Shown piece after piece: positions 22,926 through 33,919 of a stretch of 64,000 nt of DNA. This stretch comes from Microglena sp. YARC (Eukaryota > Chlorophyta > Chlorophyceae > Chlamydomonadales > Chlamydomonadaceae). The notes under the pieces are model-generated. The model did not search any database. It was given only the letters and a program-made list of their open reading frames with translations, and was not told the DNA's origin. The stretch covers positions 60,709,642-60,773,641 of the forward strand of contig CM039462.1 of NCBI GenBank assembly GCA_022414725.1, read 5' to 3'. Every line of letters starts with the position of its first letter. Position 1 is the stretch's first letter. The translations under genes were made by a program, and so were the position numbers.

Positions 22926-24402
22926 CCCCCGCTTTATATAGCTATCGCAACTTTCGACCACAAATCGGCCCATGTTATCGCTGTGGTAAATGAGATCCCA
23001 GCACTCAGACCCAAATCACTAAAAATAACCCAAATCGACACAATCTGCAGCCCAGCTCGACCCCCGGTACTTTAGAACCCAGGAAAGGCCCAGGTGGGGG
23101 TTCGATTCAGGCCAATCCATAATCTCTAAACCGTGACATAAGTACATGAGTAACCTGGAGTCAAGGCTCGACACCAGGGATATCGTCGTCCCCTTTTTAT
23201 CTTCTACAGCTTATTTTCCTCACTCAAGGTCTCAACCTCGAGTTTTCGACCCCTTGATCCCGACAGTACTTCAATAGCTAGCTTGACGGTTCGATCGTCC
23301 TGTTCTGTTTGAGGTTCTCAAGCATGCCGCCTCGAAACTCGCCTTAGGATTTTTGGTGTAAATAATCATGAGACGACAGCGAACCACTCCAGATACACGA
23401 TGAATTGCCATTCATTCGTATCAGCAAGGAAATACATATTTGCTGTTTACAATAATAAGCACATTTGGTGCTAGGTGGAGAGATAGCACTGGTACTATCA
23501 CAACAATTTGTGTACTACTCAGGAAACACCACGAATTGCCCCGCCTGTTGTAATCAACGCACTGAGTCCTCGGGAGAGCCCTTGCGCTCATGTACGAATA
23601 AGAAAGCTAACATCAGACCTGGCCTAAAGTCATCCAGGGCTTTATCGTCCCCACATGAGCAACTCACTTTCTCTGCATGTATGCTACAATCAGCAGGCAG
23701 GCAGCATATGAGCAGAGGACTAGGAACGGTCTTATCGAAGGGAGCACTCCAGGATTCACTCATTTTTATTAGGCTCACGTTTCAATGCTCACTGCGTATT
23801 GCTCTGCGCATTCAAATGTATGCTACAATCCAGGGGGTAGCCAAGTACAATGTCAGTTCATGTTATTGTACGATAAACTATATCATACGATATCGTGCTC
23901 GACAGCCTTACCAACTTATGATAAATGGCCTGACCTGGACAAGTCTTTAAACCGTATAATTCACTTGGTGTGCTCCCTGGTTTCCATGGGTATCGCATGG
24001 GGGGGCATGGAATTGGAAGATGGCAAACAGCCCAGAGTTGGCTGAAAAAACATGTTACAATTCAAAGTCAAGTTCAAAAATGATAGGACTTCCACAGCAT
24101 GCATTATCGACCCTAACCCTACATCTCATACGCCTCAAGGGATGGGCAGAGGGGCAGATGGGCAAGCTGATGAAACATCAGTTTTGGTTCATTGAACATA
24201 GGTTTTTAAACTAATTTGTCCAGGAAGTAGCAGCCCGTTTTCTACCGCTGAAAAACAGGGCTCCCTTATTACCATGCCCCACCAGGCGTTATAATTAGTT
24301 CATTACTGAAACTAGTTTAGTCTCATGCATGTCGTTATTACAGTTAATTGTATAATTAGATTATCTTTACTAGCAGGAACTCAGGGCCCCTGTCAGTAAA
24401 AC
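22926..24402. other. Intergenic DNA, no recognised gene
   Basis: A 161-residue plus-strand frame (23,465-23,950) has no recognisable domain and runs through a MITE-end fragment near 23,827 (ACAATCCAGGGGGTAGCC). I do not call it a gene. No tandem array is seen. Confidence 0.35.
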
Positions 24403-24618
24403 GATTGTTTGGGGTTCAGTTCATCAGTGCTTTTTTATTTTAGCCTTACCTGTCATGGTTGGGCAAGTCCCTTTTAGCCTATTTGGTCTACCCTGGACTG
24501 TAACATACATACATACAATCCAGGGGTAGACCAAATAGGCTACAGGGACTTGAACAACAATGACAGGAGGCGCTACAACGAAAAAGCAGTGATGAACTGA
24601 ACCCCAAACAATCTCAAA
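24403..24618. mobile_element. Palindromic MITE, AGTCCAGGGGT family
   Basis: The two halves are inverted copies. The left half reads TTTGGGGTTCAGTTCATCAG then AAGTCCCTTTTAGCCTATTT then GGTCTACCCTGGACTG. The right half is the complement, reading CAATCCAGGGGTAGACCAAA then GAACTGAACCCCAAACAAT. A short loop of ACATACATACATAC lies between them. Half-copies occur at 53,218-53,312 and 61,298-61,395, and fragments at 17,462, 22,440 and 23,827. Its end forms part of the satellite at 3.7-6.9 kb. Confidence 0.75.
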
Positions 24619-25140
24619 ACGTAGATTACTAAGTTCACTTGAACAATTCAGTCTAGGTCACCGCACCACACAGGTACGCACCTATTGTCCTATACAGGGT
24701 TGAATTCTGAATCTCAATGGATGAGCTTCTAGAAAATGGGCTGGGTGTGTCAAATAGTAAGGACTCCAAGCATGTGGGGGCTGCTAGGGAAGACCTCCAA
24801 GAGATTACTTGGAACAACCAGATGCCCCTCCTAAATGTGCATGTTGACACGCACGTCCCTGTCCAAATGTGCGTGACAGAGACACATTTTCAAACTATCC
24901 AAAATCTGAGAGGCAAACACGCATATGGGCGTCTGGGAAGTGTGTGCAACACACACTAGGGGGTCTGTGTAAACACGCACATCCCAGTGAAAGTGTGCGT
25001 GAAAACACGCACTCAACCCTCTGGAGTGTGCGTGTTGATACGCAGAAAAGTTCGTTTTGAACTACCATGGTCACACATACACCTCCCAAGCCCAGGGTTG
25101 TTCAATGGCTTACTAACTTAACAATCTACGTTTTGGGGGC

Positions 25141-25295
25141 GTAGCAGCTTCCATCCAGCTCCATTAACCAACCATTGGGACAAGCCTGAAGCTTTCAGCT
25201 GCATTGGGATGCCCGTCATGTCAGCTTTCAGATGCACTAGCAAGCTTCAGGTCTGACTAAAGGACTAGGAAAGGGAGCTGGCTAGAAGCTGCTAC
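25141..25295. mobile_element. MITE, GTAGCAGCTTC family, copy 1
   Basis: Terminal inverted repeats are GTAGCAGCTTCCATCCAGCT and AGCTGGCTAGAAGCTGCTAC. A second, nested inverted pair (AAGCCTGAAGCTT and AAGCTTCAGGTCT) lies inside. It is related throughout to 48,415-48,614. The inner end is the seed of the satellite at 17.96-18.6 kb. Confidence 0.7.
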
Positions 25296-25673
25296 TTGTA
25301 ACCAAAAAAAGAAACAGTTTTGAGACGTAACTATTATAAGATTCTGCGTTTAATGAGGCAAGATGAACGTTTCATGGGCCAAAATCTATGTTTACAACTT
25401 GAACTTGGTTACATGGCTCCAGCCACCAACTTGGCTGCTCGCCATCTCTGGCAGTTACATTAACAATTCAAATCTAAGCATACTTATCAAAATATGCTTG
25501 ATACAATTCCTTCACGCATTCGTCTAAGTCACTCTATTAACCTATGTGATTGCATTATGTCCTCAAGAGAGCGGATTGGTAAAGTTTATGCTACCCATGT
25601 TTACTATGCCCGCAGATGGTGACTCAGTGAGCAGCCTGAAGGCTGATAGACCATGTAATCAAACCAATCTAAA

Positions 25674-26378
25674 CTATTCTTCTTGTACCTCGTCGAGAAG
25701 GCCCATCACCTGTCTGAAGTCCTTCTCTGAGAGGTTCATTGGCTCCTCTGTGTCCTCAGGTACCAGAGGGAACATTCCTTGCTCCCACTCCCCGTCGGCA
25801 AACATAAGAAGCACTATGTAATCGTCACTCAGATCGACCTGTTTAAGGTACTCTGTCTGCATTGCATACATCTTTCCATCAGGGTCTCTCATTAGCATCG
25901 TTCCACCAACGTCAAGGTCCAGACGGACTGTGAACCACTTGTCTTCGCTACTCTTCAGCATCACCCTCCCATCGGTAGTCCTCTTTACGTTGTACTTTGA
26001 CCGGAAGTCATTCAGAGCCTTGGGGCTATCCAGCTGCCCCTTGTCTTCTAAAGCCTGGTACTCTAGAATCACATTAGCGGAGTCAACAGCAGCCAAAGCA
26101 GGGGGGGGGAGGACCACGCCCAATAATGGGGCTGCCATGAGGCATGCAGCCAACGCCATACTCGAGGTGGAGGAGACGATGCTCTGGGTGGGTGAGTCAC
26201 AATTGGAGCCACGCCATGCTGAAGTTATGCACGAGGAAGAAAGGTGGCCACTGCGGTGGCTGGATCGGAGGGTGATCGCACCCCCACCGACGGCGTTTTT
26301 GTTTTTTGTCTGGCGAATCACGTTGGGTTGGGAGTTTAACCGAAGCATGCTGGGTGTAGATCGCTTTATAACCTTCAA
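25674..26378 (-). CDS. Predicted thylakoid-lumen protein of unknown function
   Basis: A single 234-residue frame. Residues 1-55 are rich in S, R, N and T and lack acidic residues until about position 60, as in a plastid transit peptide. Residues about 73-96 form a hydrophobic stretch (MALAACLMAAPLLGVVLPPP) ending in ALAA, a lumenal processing-type site. No twin arginine precedes it, so Sec-type transfer is more likely than Tat. The mature part, about 140 residues, is acidic and soluble. It contains KWFTVRLDLDVGGTMLMRDP, FADGEWEQGMFPLVPE and a C-terminal helix-like FRQVMGLLDEVQEE. I do not recognise the family. The start could instead be the Met at residue 11. A short unassigned plus-strand frame begins only 26 bp upstream. 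Confidence 0.75.
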   Translation of the reverse strand: MKVIKRSTPSMLRLNSQPNVIRQTKNKNAVGGGAITLRSSHRSGHLSSSCITSAWRGSNCDSPTQSIVSSTSSMALAACLMAAPLLGVVLPPPALAAVDSANVILEYQALEDKGQLDSPKALNDFRSKYNVKRTTDGRVMLKSSEDKWFTVRLDLDVGGTMLMRDPDGKMYAMQTEYLKQVDLSDDYIVLLMFADGEWEQGMFPLVPEDTEEPMNLSEKDFRQVMGLLDEVQEE

Positions 26379-26404
26379 ATGTGTTCAGCGATAGATCAGC
26401 AAGG

Positions 26405-26538
26405 ATGAGGGATTGTCAGATAAATTGTGCAGGTATGACCGAAGCTACGCTGGAAGACGTGGGATTGGGAAAGTATGTTGTGATAAGCGGATTCGTGGAA
26501 AACCGGGTCCAGGGGTCCGGACTCGTGGTCAAGAGTGA
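26405..26538 (+). other. Possible first exon, unassigned
   Basis: An ATG at 26,405 (or 26,435) opens a short frame with ordinary composition (LEDVGLGKYVVISGFVENRV). It runs into a strong donor-like GTGAGTAAG at about 26,533. A second short frame, MSEEALVLDKTFYGDVTFSN, starts at 26,836 and runs into the satellite at 27 kb. They could be exons of one gene divergent from the lumen-protein gene, but no downstream exon is identified. Confidence 0.2.
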
Positions 26539-26999
26539 GTAAGGTCGACATCTGCAAAAACATTAGCCATGTTCTACAACCCCGAGAGATCTGTCCACAA
26601 AGACGCGAAAGATCACATCGAAATCTAAGTCATACGCGCCGATTTGAGCGATGCTATATATGCTTTCTCTCCTCTGAACGTCTTTCCCTCTTCTGAACCC
26701 CCCTGACTTCGCCAGCGTAATGGGAATAAACGTAGTCGCGTATGAAGAGAGCTTCGAGGGGGACGATAAGGTCTTCAGTTTCCATTCGCACCAATCAAAA
26801 TGCACTTCTTTCCCTCTCCTCCACCCCCCTTCGCATGAGCGAAGAGGCGCTCGTGTTAGACAAGACCTTTTACGGGGACGTAACGTTCTCGAATGTCTCA
26901 CAGCATCACTCTAAGAGCTCTTATTCTGCTGTTAGGAGGCAATCTGCTTCCCAGGCAGATCAGCACAGCCCACTCTGTCAAGCCAGCGGATGGGTGGTG

Positions 27000-28035
27000 G
27001 TGGGGTGCTGCAATGGGTGCATGGGATTGTGGGGCACTGCCATGGCTGTGTGGGTGGTGGAGTTTTGCTATGGATGGGTGGGTTGTGGTGGGGCACTCTC
27101 ATGGCTATGCAAGGACGGTAAGGAATAGCCATGGCTGTGAAAGGGTGGTGGGGCACTCTTATGGCTGTGTATGGGTATCCGGGAACTACCCTGGCTGTTT
27201 AGATTGTGGTAGGGGCAATCTCATGGCTGCGTATCGGTTGTGAGGAACTGCCATGGCTGTGTGGGTTGTGGTGGGGTACTATTATGTCTGTGCAAGGGCG
27301 TAAAGAAACTGCCATGGCCCTGTAAGGGTGTTGGAACACTCTTATGGCTGTGTTGGGGGAGTGGGGAACTGCCATGGCTGTTTAGATCGTGGTGGGGCAC
27401 TTATATAGCTGTGTATGGGTGGTGGGGAACTGCCATAGGTCTGTGGGTTTTGTAGGGCACCCTCATGGCGATTCAAGGTGGTGATGAACTGCCATTGCTG
27501 TGTACGGGTGGTGGGGCACTTTTATGGCTGTGTACGGGTGGTGGGGCACTGCCATGACTGTGTGGGTTGTGGTAGGGCACTTCAATAATTATGTATGGGT
27601 GGTGGGGAACTTGTAGGGCTGTGTATAGGTGGCGTGGAACTGCTATGGCTGTGTGGGTTGTGGTGGGGCACTCTCACGGCAGTGTGGATGCTAGTAGGGC
27701 ACTTCCATGGCTACGTATGGGTGGTGGGGAACTGCCATGGCAGTGCACCACCCCTACACAGCCATGGCAGTGCCCCCCACCCCCCCCCTCCCTGCCCCCA
27801 CCCCACCCCATGCATACATTCATGGCAGCGCCTCCCCCCCCCATGCAAACAGGCATGGCAGTGCCTCCTCCCCCCCCCCCCCCCCCCGTGCATACAGCCA
27901 CGGCACTGCCTCACCCCCCCCCCCCTCCCCATGCATACAGCCATGGCACTGCACCACCACTACACAGCCATGACAGTGCCCCCCTCCCCCCCCCACATAC
28001 AAACAACCATGGCGGCCCCCCCAGCCCCATCCCCT
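27000..28035. repeat. Inverted CCATGG satellite, second locus
   Basis: 27,000-27,745 is the G-rich strand of the 31 bp CCATGG satellite (GTGGGGCACTGCCATGGCTG). 27,746-28,035 is the C-rich strand (ACACAGCCATGGCAGTGCCC). The orientation flips at a perfect palindrome, ACTGCCATGGCAGT, near 27,739. It is the same family as the arms of the 8.3 kb foldback structure, here with no central loop. Confidence 0.8.
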
Positions 28036-28059
28036 CATGCATACAGGCATAAGTACGTT

Positions 28060-29520
28060 CGGAAAGGTAACGACAAGTAAAACATGCACAACAAACTCCA
28101 GTCACCATGCTACAGTGATCATGGGATGCTGGCACGTCTGCGTTCTTTGATGCATCAGACATGGCCTCACGGCGTTCAGAGGGTTAAAATGGATCATGCA
28201 GGGTCAAATATAGTGAGTTTAGGGTGCGCGCACAAACGCGTGGAAATAAAGCATGCTGACCCGTGGCGCCTCTTAGTGAACAAAATTACAGGCTTGAACC
28301 GCGGGTTTGACTTCTACTCGAACTTGAGCTTGGTTACATAGCTTCAGCCAGAAATTTGGCTGCTCACCGTCTTCGACATTAAAAATAAAATTACCAGGAA
28401 CATGTTAACGTGAACAAATTGTTTTTTTTCTATTCTTCTCCTTTTTCACCTCTGACTTCTAAAACATTTGCGAAACCCTGCTTTTGGCACTTCGCGGACC
28501 GATTACAAATCAAGGGTGCTTGAGAAGACCCAGTTATGACTGAATGTAGTGGACCCTCCAAAATCTGCGTTTGAGACGTGCAACGGAAGCATGGGCTGGA
28601 GAGTGTTGCGATCCGTTTTATGTTTCAGGTACCCCCCCCCCCCCCCCCCCCCTGCACACACCACTCTTGTTACCCAATTTCGGAGAACATTGGCATATAG
28701 AGTGGGGCTCACAGCCAGCAATATGTAATTGGGGGGGGGGGGGGGGGGGGGCAGCAATATGTAATTGTTCGGGTCATGCAAGTCATTTTTCTTATAGAGG
28801 AGAGAGCTTTAATGGCATTCCTCCACAGATCAGGTCTTTGGCCAAGTTAAGCACTCTTTTCAAAGAGGTCAAAAATTAAGGATGGGTCGCAGAATATGAA
28901 TGTGTCAAGGTGAGTCTTGTCCCTCAGTAACTGAGTTGCCCCTGAACAAGTCTTTAATCTGTAACAAGTCTCTATTCCGCTTACCGTACTTCACGTCCTT
29001 CAATTTCAATTTCAATTCCGCTTACCGTAGTGTGCTCCCTGTTTTCCGTGGGGTTCGCACTGACTTTGAATTGGAGGTGTGGAAGGCCGAGCGAAGCTCC
29101 CTCTGTATAACCATGAATAAATGAAGAGATTGGATCTCTTAGAATCTCAAGTATATTTATATAATCATACTTAGATTTTGACTGATTTTGGCAGTTTTAT
29201 CTGTTTGATGACAATTACATTTTCCTGGCAAATTATTTTTACTGCCGAAGATGGCGAGCAGCCTAATTGCTGGCTGAAGCCATGTAACCAAGTTCAAGTT
29301 CTCAAAAGATCCAACAAACGAGCCGCACGGTACATTCTTCTAGCCGTCCTCTAAATAAATAACTAAATTAAGACACACATCCGCACACATGTCTATTTGT
29401 CTGTAAAGCTAGTTGGCTAAATTGGGATAAAATAGCATCAATCTCAGTAATCTGAGCCCTGGACATATTAAGGGGGTCCTGGAGTTGTATAATTACTGCC
29501 AAATGGCAATATAATGCAGA
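28060..29520. other. Intergenic DNA with MITE ends and paired homopolymer runs
   Basis: 28,325-28,375 and 29,250-29,305 are inverted copies of a dispersed end (GAACTTGAGCTTGGTTACAT, then GCTTCAGCCA, then ATTTGGCTGCTC) that also occurs at 25,400-25,460, 61,393-61,425 and 62,150-62,195. A run of about 21 C (28,631-28,651) and a run of about 21 G (28,731-28,751) lie 80 bp apart and could pair. The G-run is bracketed by direct repeats CAGCAATATGTAATTG. No gene is recognised. Confidence 0.5.
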
Positions 29521-29526
29521 CGACAG

Positions 29527-30156
29527 CTACTGTAGTACAAATTTGACATATACGCCGCACGCTGTGAACACAATCGTTGCAGCATACATTAGCAGACGAG
29601 CTTGCATGTCGCCCTCAACCCACTCCACCCCCTCCCTCTTCGCCTCCTCCTGCAGCACACCCACCCAGTCATAGGCAGAGGGCGCTAATGCAGTGACCAG
29701 CTTGGAAGGTTCTAGAACCTTCTCTTGCGACAGGCGACCAGGTGGCTGTGCTCTGAGTGCAGCCACCAGGTCAGCTTGGTCGAGAGGAGGAACGGGTGAG
29801 GTGGGGGAGGAAGCTGGCGAAAGTACAGCAGAGGTTGCTTTTGGTGCGGGAACAATCCGAGAGGTGTCGGGTGGGAGAGTGGTGCGGGAGGCACTGGGAG
29901 GGGGTACAGTTGGGGGGGCTGCAGTTTGGAAAGTTGGGGTGGCGGCGTTGGGAGGAGCGATTGGGGAAGCAGCAGGCGTGGGAGCAGCGGGCCCTGGTGC
30001 AGCTAATGCTGCTACCGCAGGCACGGCAGCAGACGGCGTTGCCTGTCTTGATGTTGGTGATGCTGTAGCTGCTGGAAGGCCTAATGTAGGTGGTACCTCT
30101 CCTGCGTCGAGTGCTGGTGTTACCTGTTCCGCACCGTTCCCCTCCGCCTGTAATTG
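29527..30156 (-). CDS. In-frame extension after the cystathionine beta-lyase stop, with C-terminal membrane anchor
   Basis: Directly beyond the TAG at 30,157-30,159 the same frame stays open for 209 codons. It encodes a short Q/E-rich start and about 100 residues of alanine/proline/threonine-rich linker. An ordinary-looking acidic segment (DWVGVLQEEAKREGVEWVEG) follows, then a hydrophobic helix (LLMYAATIVFTACGVYVKFV) two residues from the end. That is the layout of a tail-anchored protein. The TAG is bracketed by glutamine codons (CAA TAG CAA), so it could be one C-to-T change from CAG. Alternatively a 78 bp in-frame intron (donor GTGAGC at 30,225, acceptor TTACAG ending at 30,148) removes it. 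A separate gene is possible but lacks a good ATG before 30,024. See the linked finding. Confidence 0.5.
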   Translation of the reverse strand, partial: QLQAEGNGAEQVTPALDAGEVPPTLGLPAATASPTSRQATPSAAVPAVAALAAPGPAAPTPAASPIAPPNAATPTFQTAAPPTVPPPSASRTTLPPDTSRIVPAPKATSAVLSPASSPTSPVPPLDQADLVAALRAQPPGRLSQEKVLEPSKLVTALAPSAYDWVGVLQEEAKREGVEWVEGDMQARLLMYAATIVFTACGVYVKFVLQ

Positions 30157-31602
30157 CTATTGGGTAGCGCCCATGCGCTTGAGCTGCTCTTCCAAGAAGG
30201 CGACGCGATTCTTGAGACTGCTCACGTCAGCGGACTGATCCTGGGCGAGGGTGGTCTGACTGACGGAGGGAGTGAAGCCCACAGCAGCCATGGCCTGTAT
30301 GTCAACAAGATGGAATATTTAGGGTGTTTAGGCTTCGGCCCAGGGTTTCCAAGAGCTCTCCGAGTCACCTAGCCCTAGGCCAAGAGCTCTCTGAGTCACC
30401 TAACCTTGTCCATGGCCCGGTCCAGATCAGAGTGGGTGGTGGGAGGTGGTATATATGCATGGTGGTGTATCTGTACAACTAATATATAGGATACACTTAT
30501 TTTTATAATATTTAATCAAATACATGCCTAACACAACCACACCTCCCACCACCCATCTTTGATATTATGTTGTTGTTGTTGTTGGTGGTGGGGGGACTCA
30601 TACCAACATTTCTACACGAGCTCTACACCCACCCACACCCACACACCTACCCACCCACACACTGGAGTCACCTCACCTTGTTCATGGCCTGGTCCAGGTC
30701 AGCCATCAGGTCGTCAATGTCCTCAATTCCGCAAGAGATGCGAACAAGGTCATCAGGCAGTCCTCGTGCTTCTCGCACCTCGGCAGGGATGGAGGCATGG
30801 GACATGAAACACGGGAGGGAGATGAGGGAGGTGACGTTGCCAAAGCTGACAGTCACCTTGAACAGCTGAGTCTCGTTAACAATAGTCTGCAATTGAAAGT
30901 AGGGGATAGGGGTGGGAAGAGGGGATAGGGGTGGGAAGAGGGGATGAAAAGTAGGGGATAGGGGTGGGAAGGGGGGAGGTCAATTTAGGGAAAGTGAGCA
31001 TGGAAGAGGGAATATAATAGAGCTGGTAGGTGGTGTGAGTGGTGATGTTTAGGTGGTGATATGGTGAGGGAAGCACTGATTGAGGGCAGAAGGATTGAAT
31101 TGGAGGGTGCGCAGTACGAGTGGTGCGGCTAACAAAACCCACGGAGCCTTTTCCAGAGAAATCAAACTGGTGTCACAATTTCCAATTTCAGGAACTTCTG
31201 AAATTTATGTTACCTTGGAAGCTTCAATGTTGCCGGTGGTAAAGCTGAGTAGAGCTCCTCCCACTGTGGCCTGGCGGTTGTGGATGTCTGAGTCTGGGTG
31301 GGTGTCCATTGACGCATAGTTGACCTTCTTCACCAGAGGGTGCTTTGCCAGGTAGGCTGCCAGCTTGGCACAGTTCTCTGTTGACCTGTCATAATGTTGG
31401 TGAGTGTTTGCTTAGTGGAGCCGAGGGGTCATGTGGGGTGACCAAGGTTGAGTGTCAATTAGCAGCTCTGTTGTTGCATTCTGCAGGACCCTAGGATACC
31501 TAGGGTGCGACAAAAATATGTATATGGCCTCAACCGATGGATCTATATAGATCTGTACATAGAAAGAAAACATATATATATATATATATACGTATATATA
31601 TG

Positions 31603-31649
<47 letters not shown>

Positions 31650-32102
31650 GAGGGGGGGCAAGGAAAAATATTTCGTACCGCATGTTCGATATGGATAGAG
31701 AATCGCGAGCAATAGTTGATACAAAAAAATCATGTCGATACACCCACGGGCGGCCGAGATACGAGGGGGGGGGGGGGGAGGGGGGGTCCGACCGTTTCCC
31801 CAAATTTATTTGTACCTCGTGTAACTTTCTTGCCAGTACGAATTTTCGAGCGTGAGGTACACCAATGAGTACGTCTCGACGAAAGGAGTGCGAATCTGCA
31901 TTCGTTAGTAAGTTACACACAGGGTGTAATAGGTGGATCTCCTGGAAGGTACATCCAGGCTGGACGCCAGGCTGGACGTCACCCAGACCTTCGCGCCCAG
32001 CTTCGCACGAGCGGCAGTTGGCGGCGAAAAAGGCGCGCGCGCGCAATGCGTTTGGATGCGCGTTCTGAACTCTGGTCCCCTACGAGGTTCCTAAAGCAGT
32101 GG

Positions 32103-32152
<50 letters not shown>

Positions 32153-33881
32153 ACACACACCCATTCACCCACCACCACCACCACACACACGCACACACAC
32201 ACCCCAGACACACACACCACCCGAGCAGACCATCAGGCTCCAGAATACAAGTTGAGTCGATTAAGCCATGATAATGATGATGATAAAGTTAGATACGGTA
32301 GACAGATAAATAGGGCCTTCAGTCCTTTACTTACCTTAGTGATCTCCTCCAAGGGTGAGGACGACTGCCGAGCGCTCAAGAAAGTTGTAAAAATACTGAA
32401 ATCTAAATAACTTTGTCCAAACTTGATATTTGTATCTTTTTGTTGTATGGTTGGAAAGGCCTTGACGAGATGATGCTCATGGACCCCCCATATATATATA
32501 TATGGTATATCAGTACATCAAGGAGGCTTTTGACAAAGGGCACGACCCAGGGCACAAATCACTCATTCGCGGCCGCACTTTGTGGCGACCGAGGGCCCAT
32601 TTCGCCCTAAACTCGCTAACCTGAGGGTCAAACGGTGGTCGCACCTTGGTCGCAGAATTGGCGACCGGTCGCAACAAAATAACTGTTTTACATGCAGGCT
32701 CTGGCAGGCTGCATCATATTAAGGTGCCCTATGCCTAAAAGAAAGAGGGGGGAATATACCCCCTTTGCCAGCTCCTCACCCGCGAGTACACTTTACTATG
32801 CATAATATTTTGTTGGTTCTCACTCAAGTTTTAAATACAAATATATACAATTTCAAGTCCCAGGCAGCGTCGCAAGCACCGTGGAGAATTAGCGGAAAGT
32901 GCTGGCAACCGAATGGAGCGGACCGAAGCCAGTTAGTTACAAGACAGGCTTTGTCTCGGTCGCACGTGGGTCGGTCGCACAAACATAACAAATGAGATAC
33001 GATAACATTACAGTTAACATAAGATGTACATATACAGGGTTTAGATGCATATACAAAGTCTGACCTGTCCATACGTAGGGCCATGGTTTTGAGTCCTCGC
33101 AGAGCTAGCCAGCAGTCGAAAGGTGAGAGGCCTGCACCCTCTGAGTTCTGCAGGAAATAGACCTGCTTCGCCAACTCCTCACCCTTCACTGCCAGCACGC
33201 CAAGGGTCACATCGCCGTGGCCGCCGATGAACTTTGTTCCAGAGGTCATAGAGATATCCGCGCCGAGGTCCAGGGGTCGCTGGTAGAGGAAGGTCATGAT
33301 ACTGTACAGGATATGGTTGGAGGGGGCATGGGTGTTAGCGACGCACTGATATATGTTACGTATAATAATTTATTATGCGCCGAGGTCCAGGGGGCGCTGG
33401 TAGAGGAAGGTCATGACACTGTGAAGGGTGCGGTGGTTGTGGTGGTTGTGGTTGGAGGGGGCATGGGTGTGGTGGTGGTCGTTGTGGTGGGTGTTGTTGG
33501 AGGGGGCATGGGTGTAAGCGACACACTGGTATATATGTTACGTATAATAATTTCATACGCGCCTAGGTCCAGAGGGCGCTGGTAGAGGAAGGTCATGATA
33601 CTGTACAGGATATGTTGGAGGGGGCATGGGTGTTAGCGACAGACTGATATATATGTTACGTATAATGATTTAATACGCGCCGAGGTCCAGGGGGCGCTGG
33701 TAGAGGAAGGTCATGATACTGTGAAGGGTGTGGTTGGAGGGGGCATGGGTGTTAGCGACACACTGATATATATGTTACGTGAAATAAATTAATACGCGCC
33801 GAGGTCCAGGGGGCGCTGGTAGAGGAAGGTCATGATACTGTGAAGGGTGTGGTTGGAGGGGGCATGGGTGTAAGCAACACA

Positions 33882-33919
<38 letters not shown>

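Noticed and set aside
23465..23950. 161-residue plus-strand protein
   Set aside because: No domain, no splice-site support, and it overlaps a MITE-end fragment. Likely chance.
30157..30159. TAG as a glutamine codon (variant nuclear code known in some green algae)
   Set aside because: MCM2 and the lumen-protein gene both end in TAG, and the extended frame itself ends in TAG, so reassignment is not supported.
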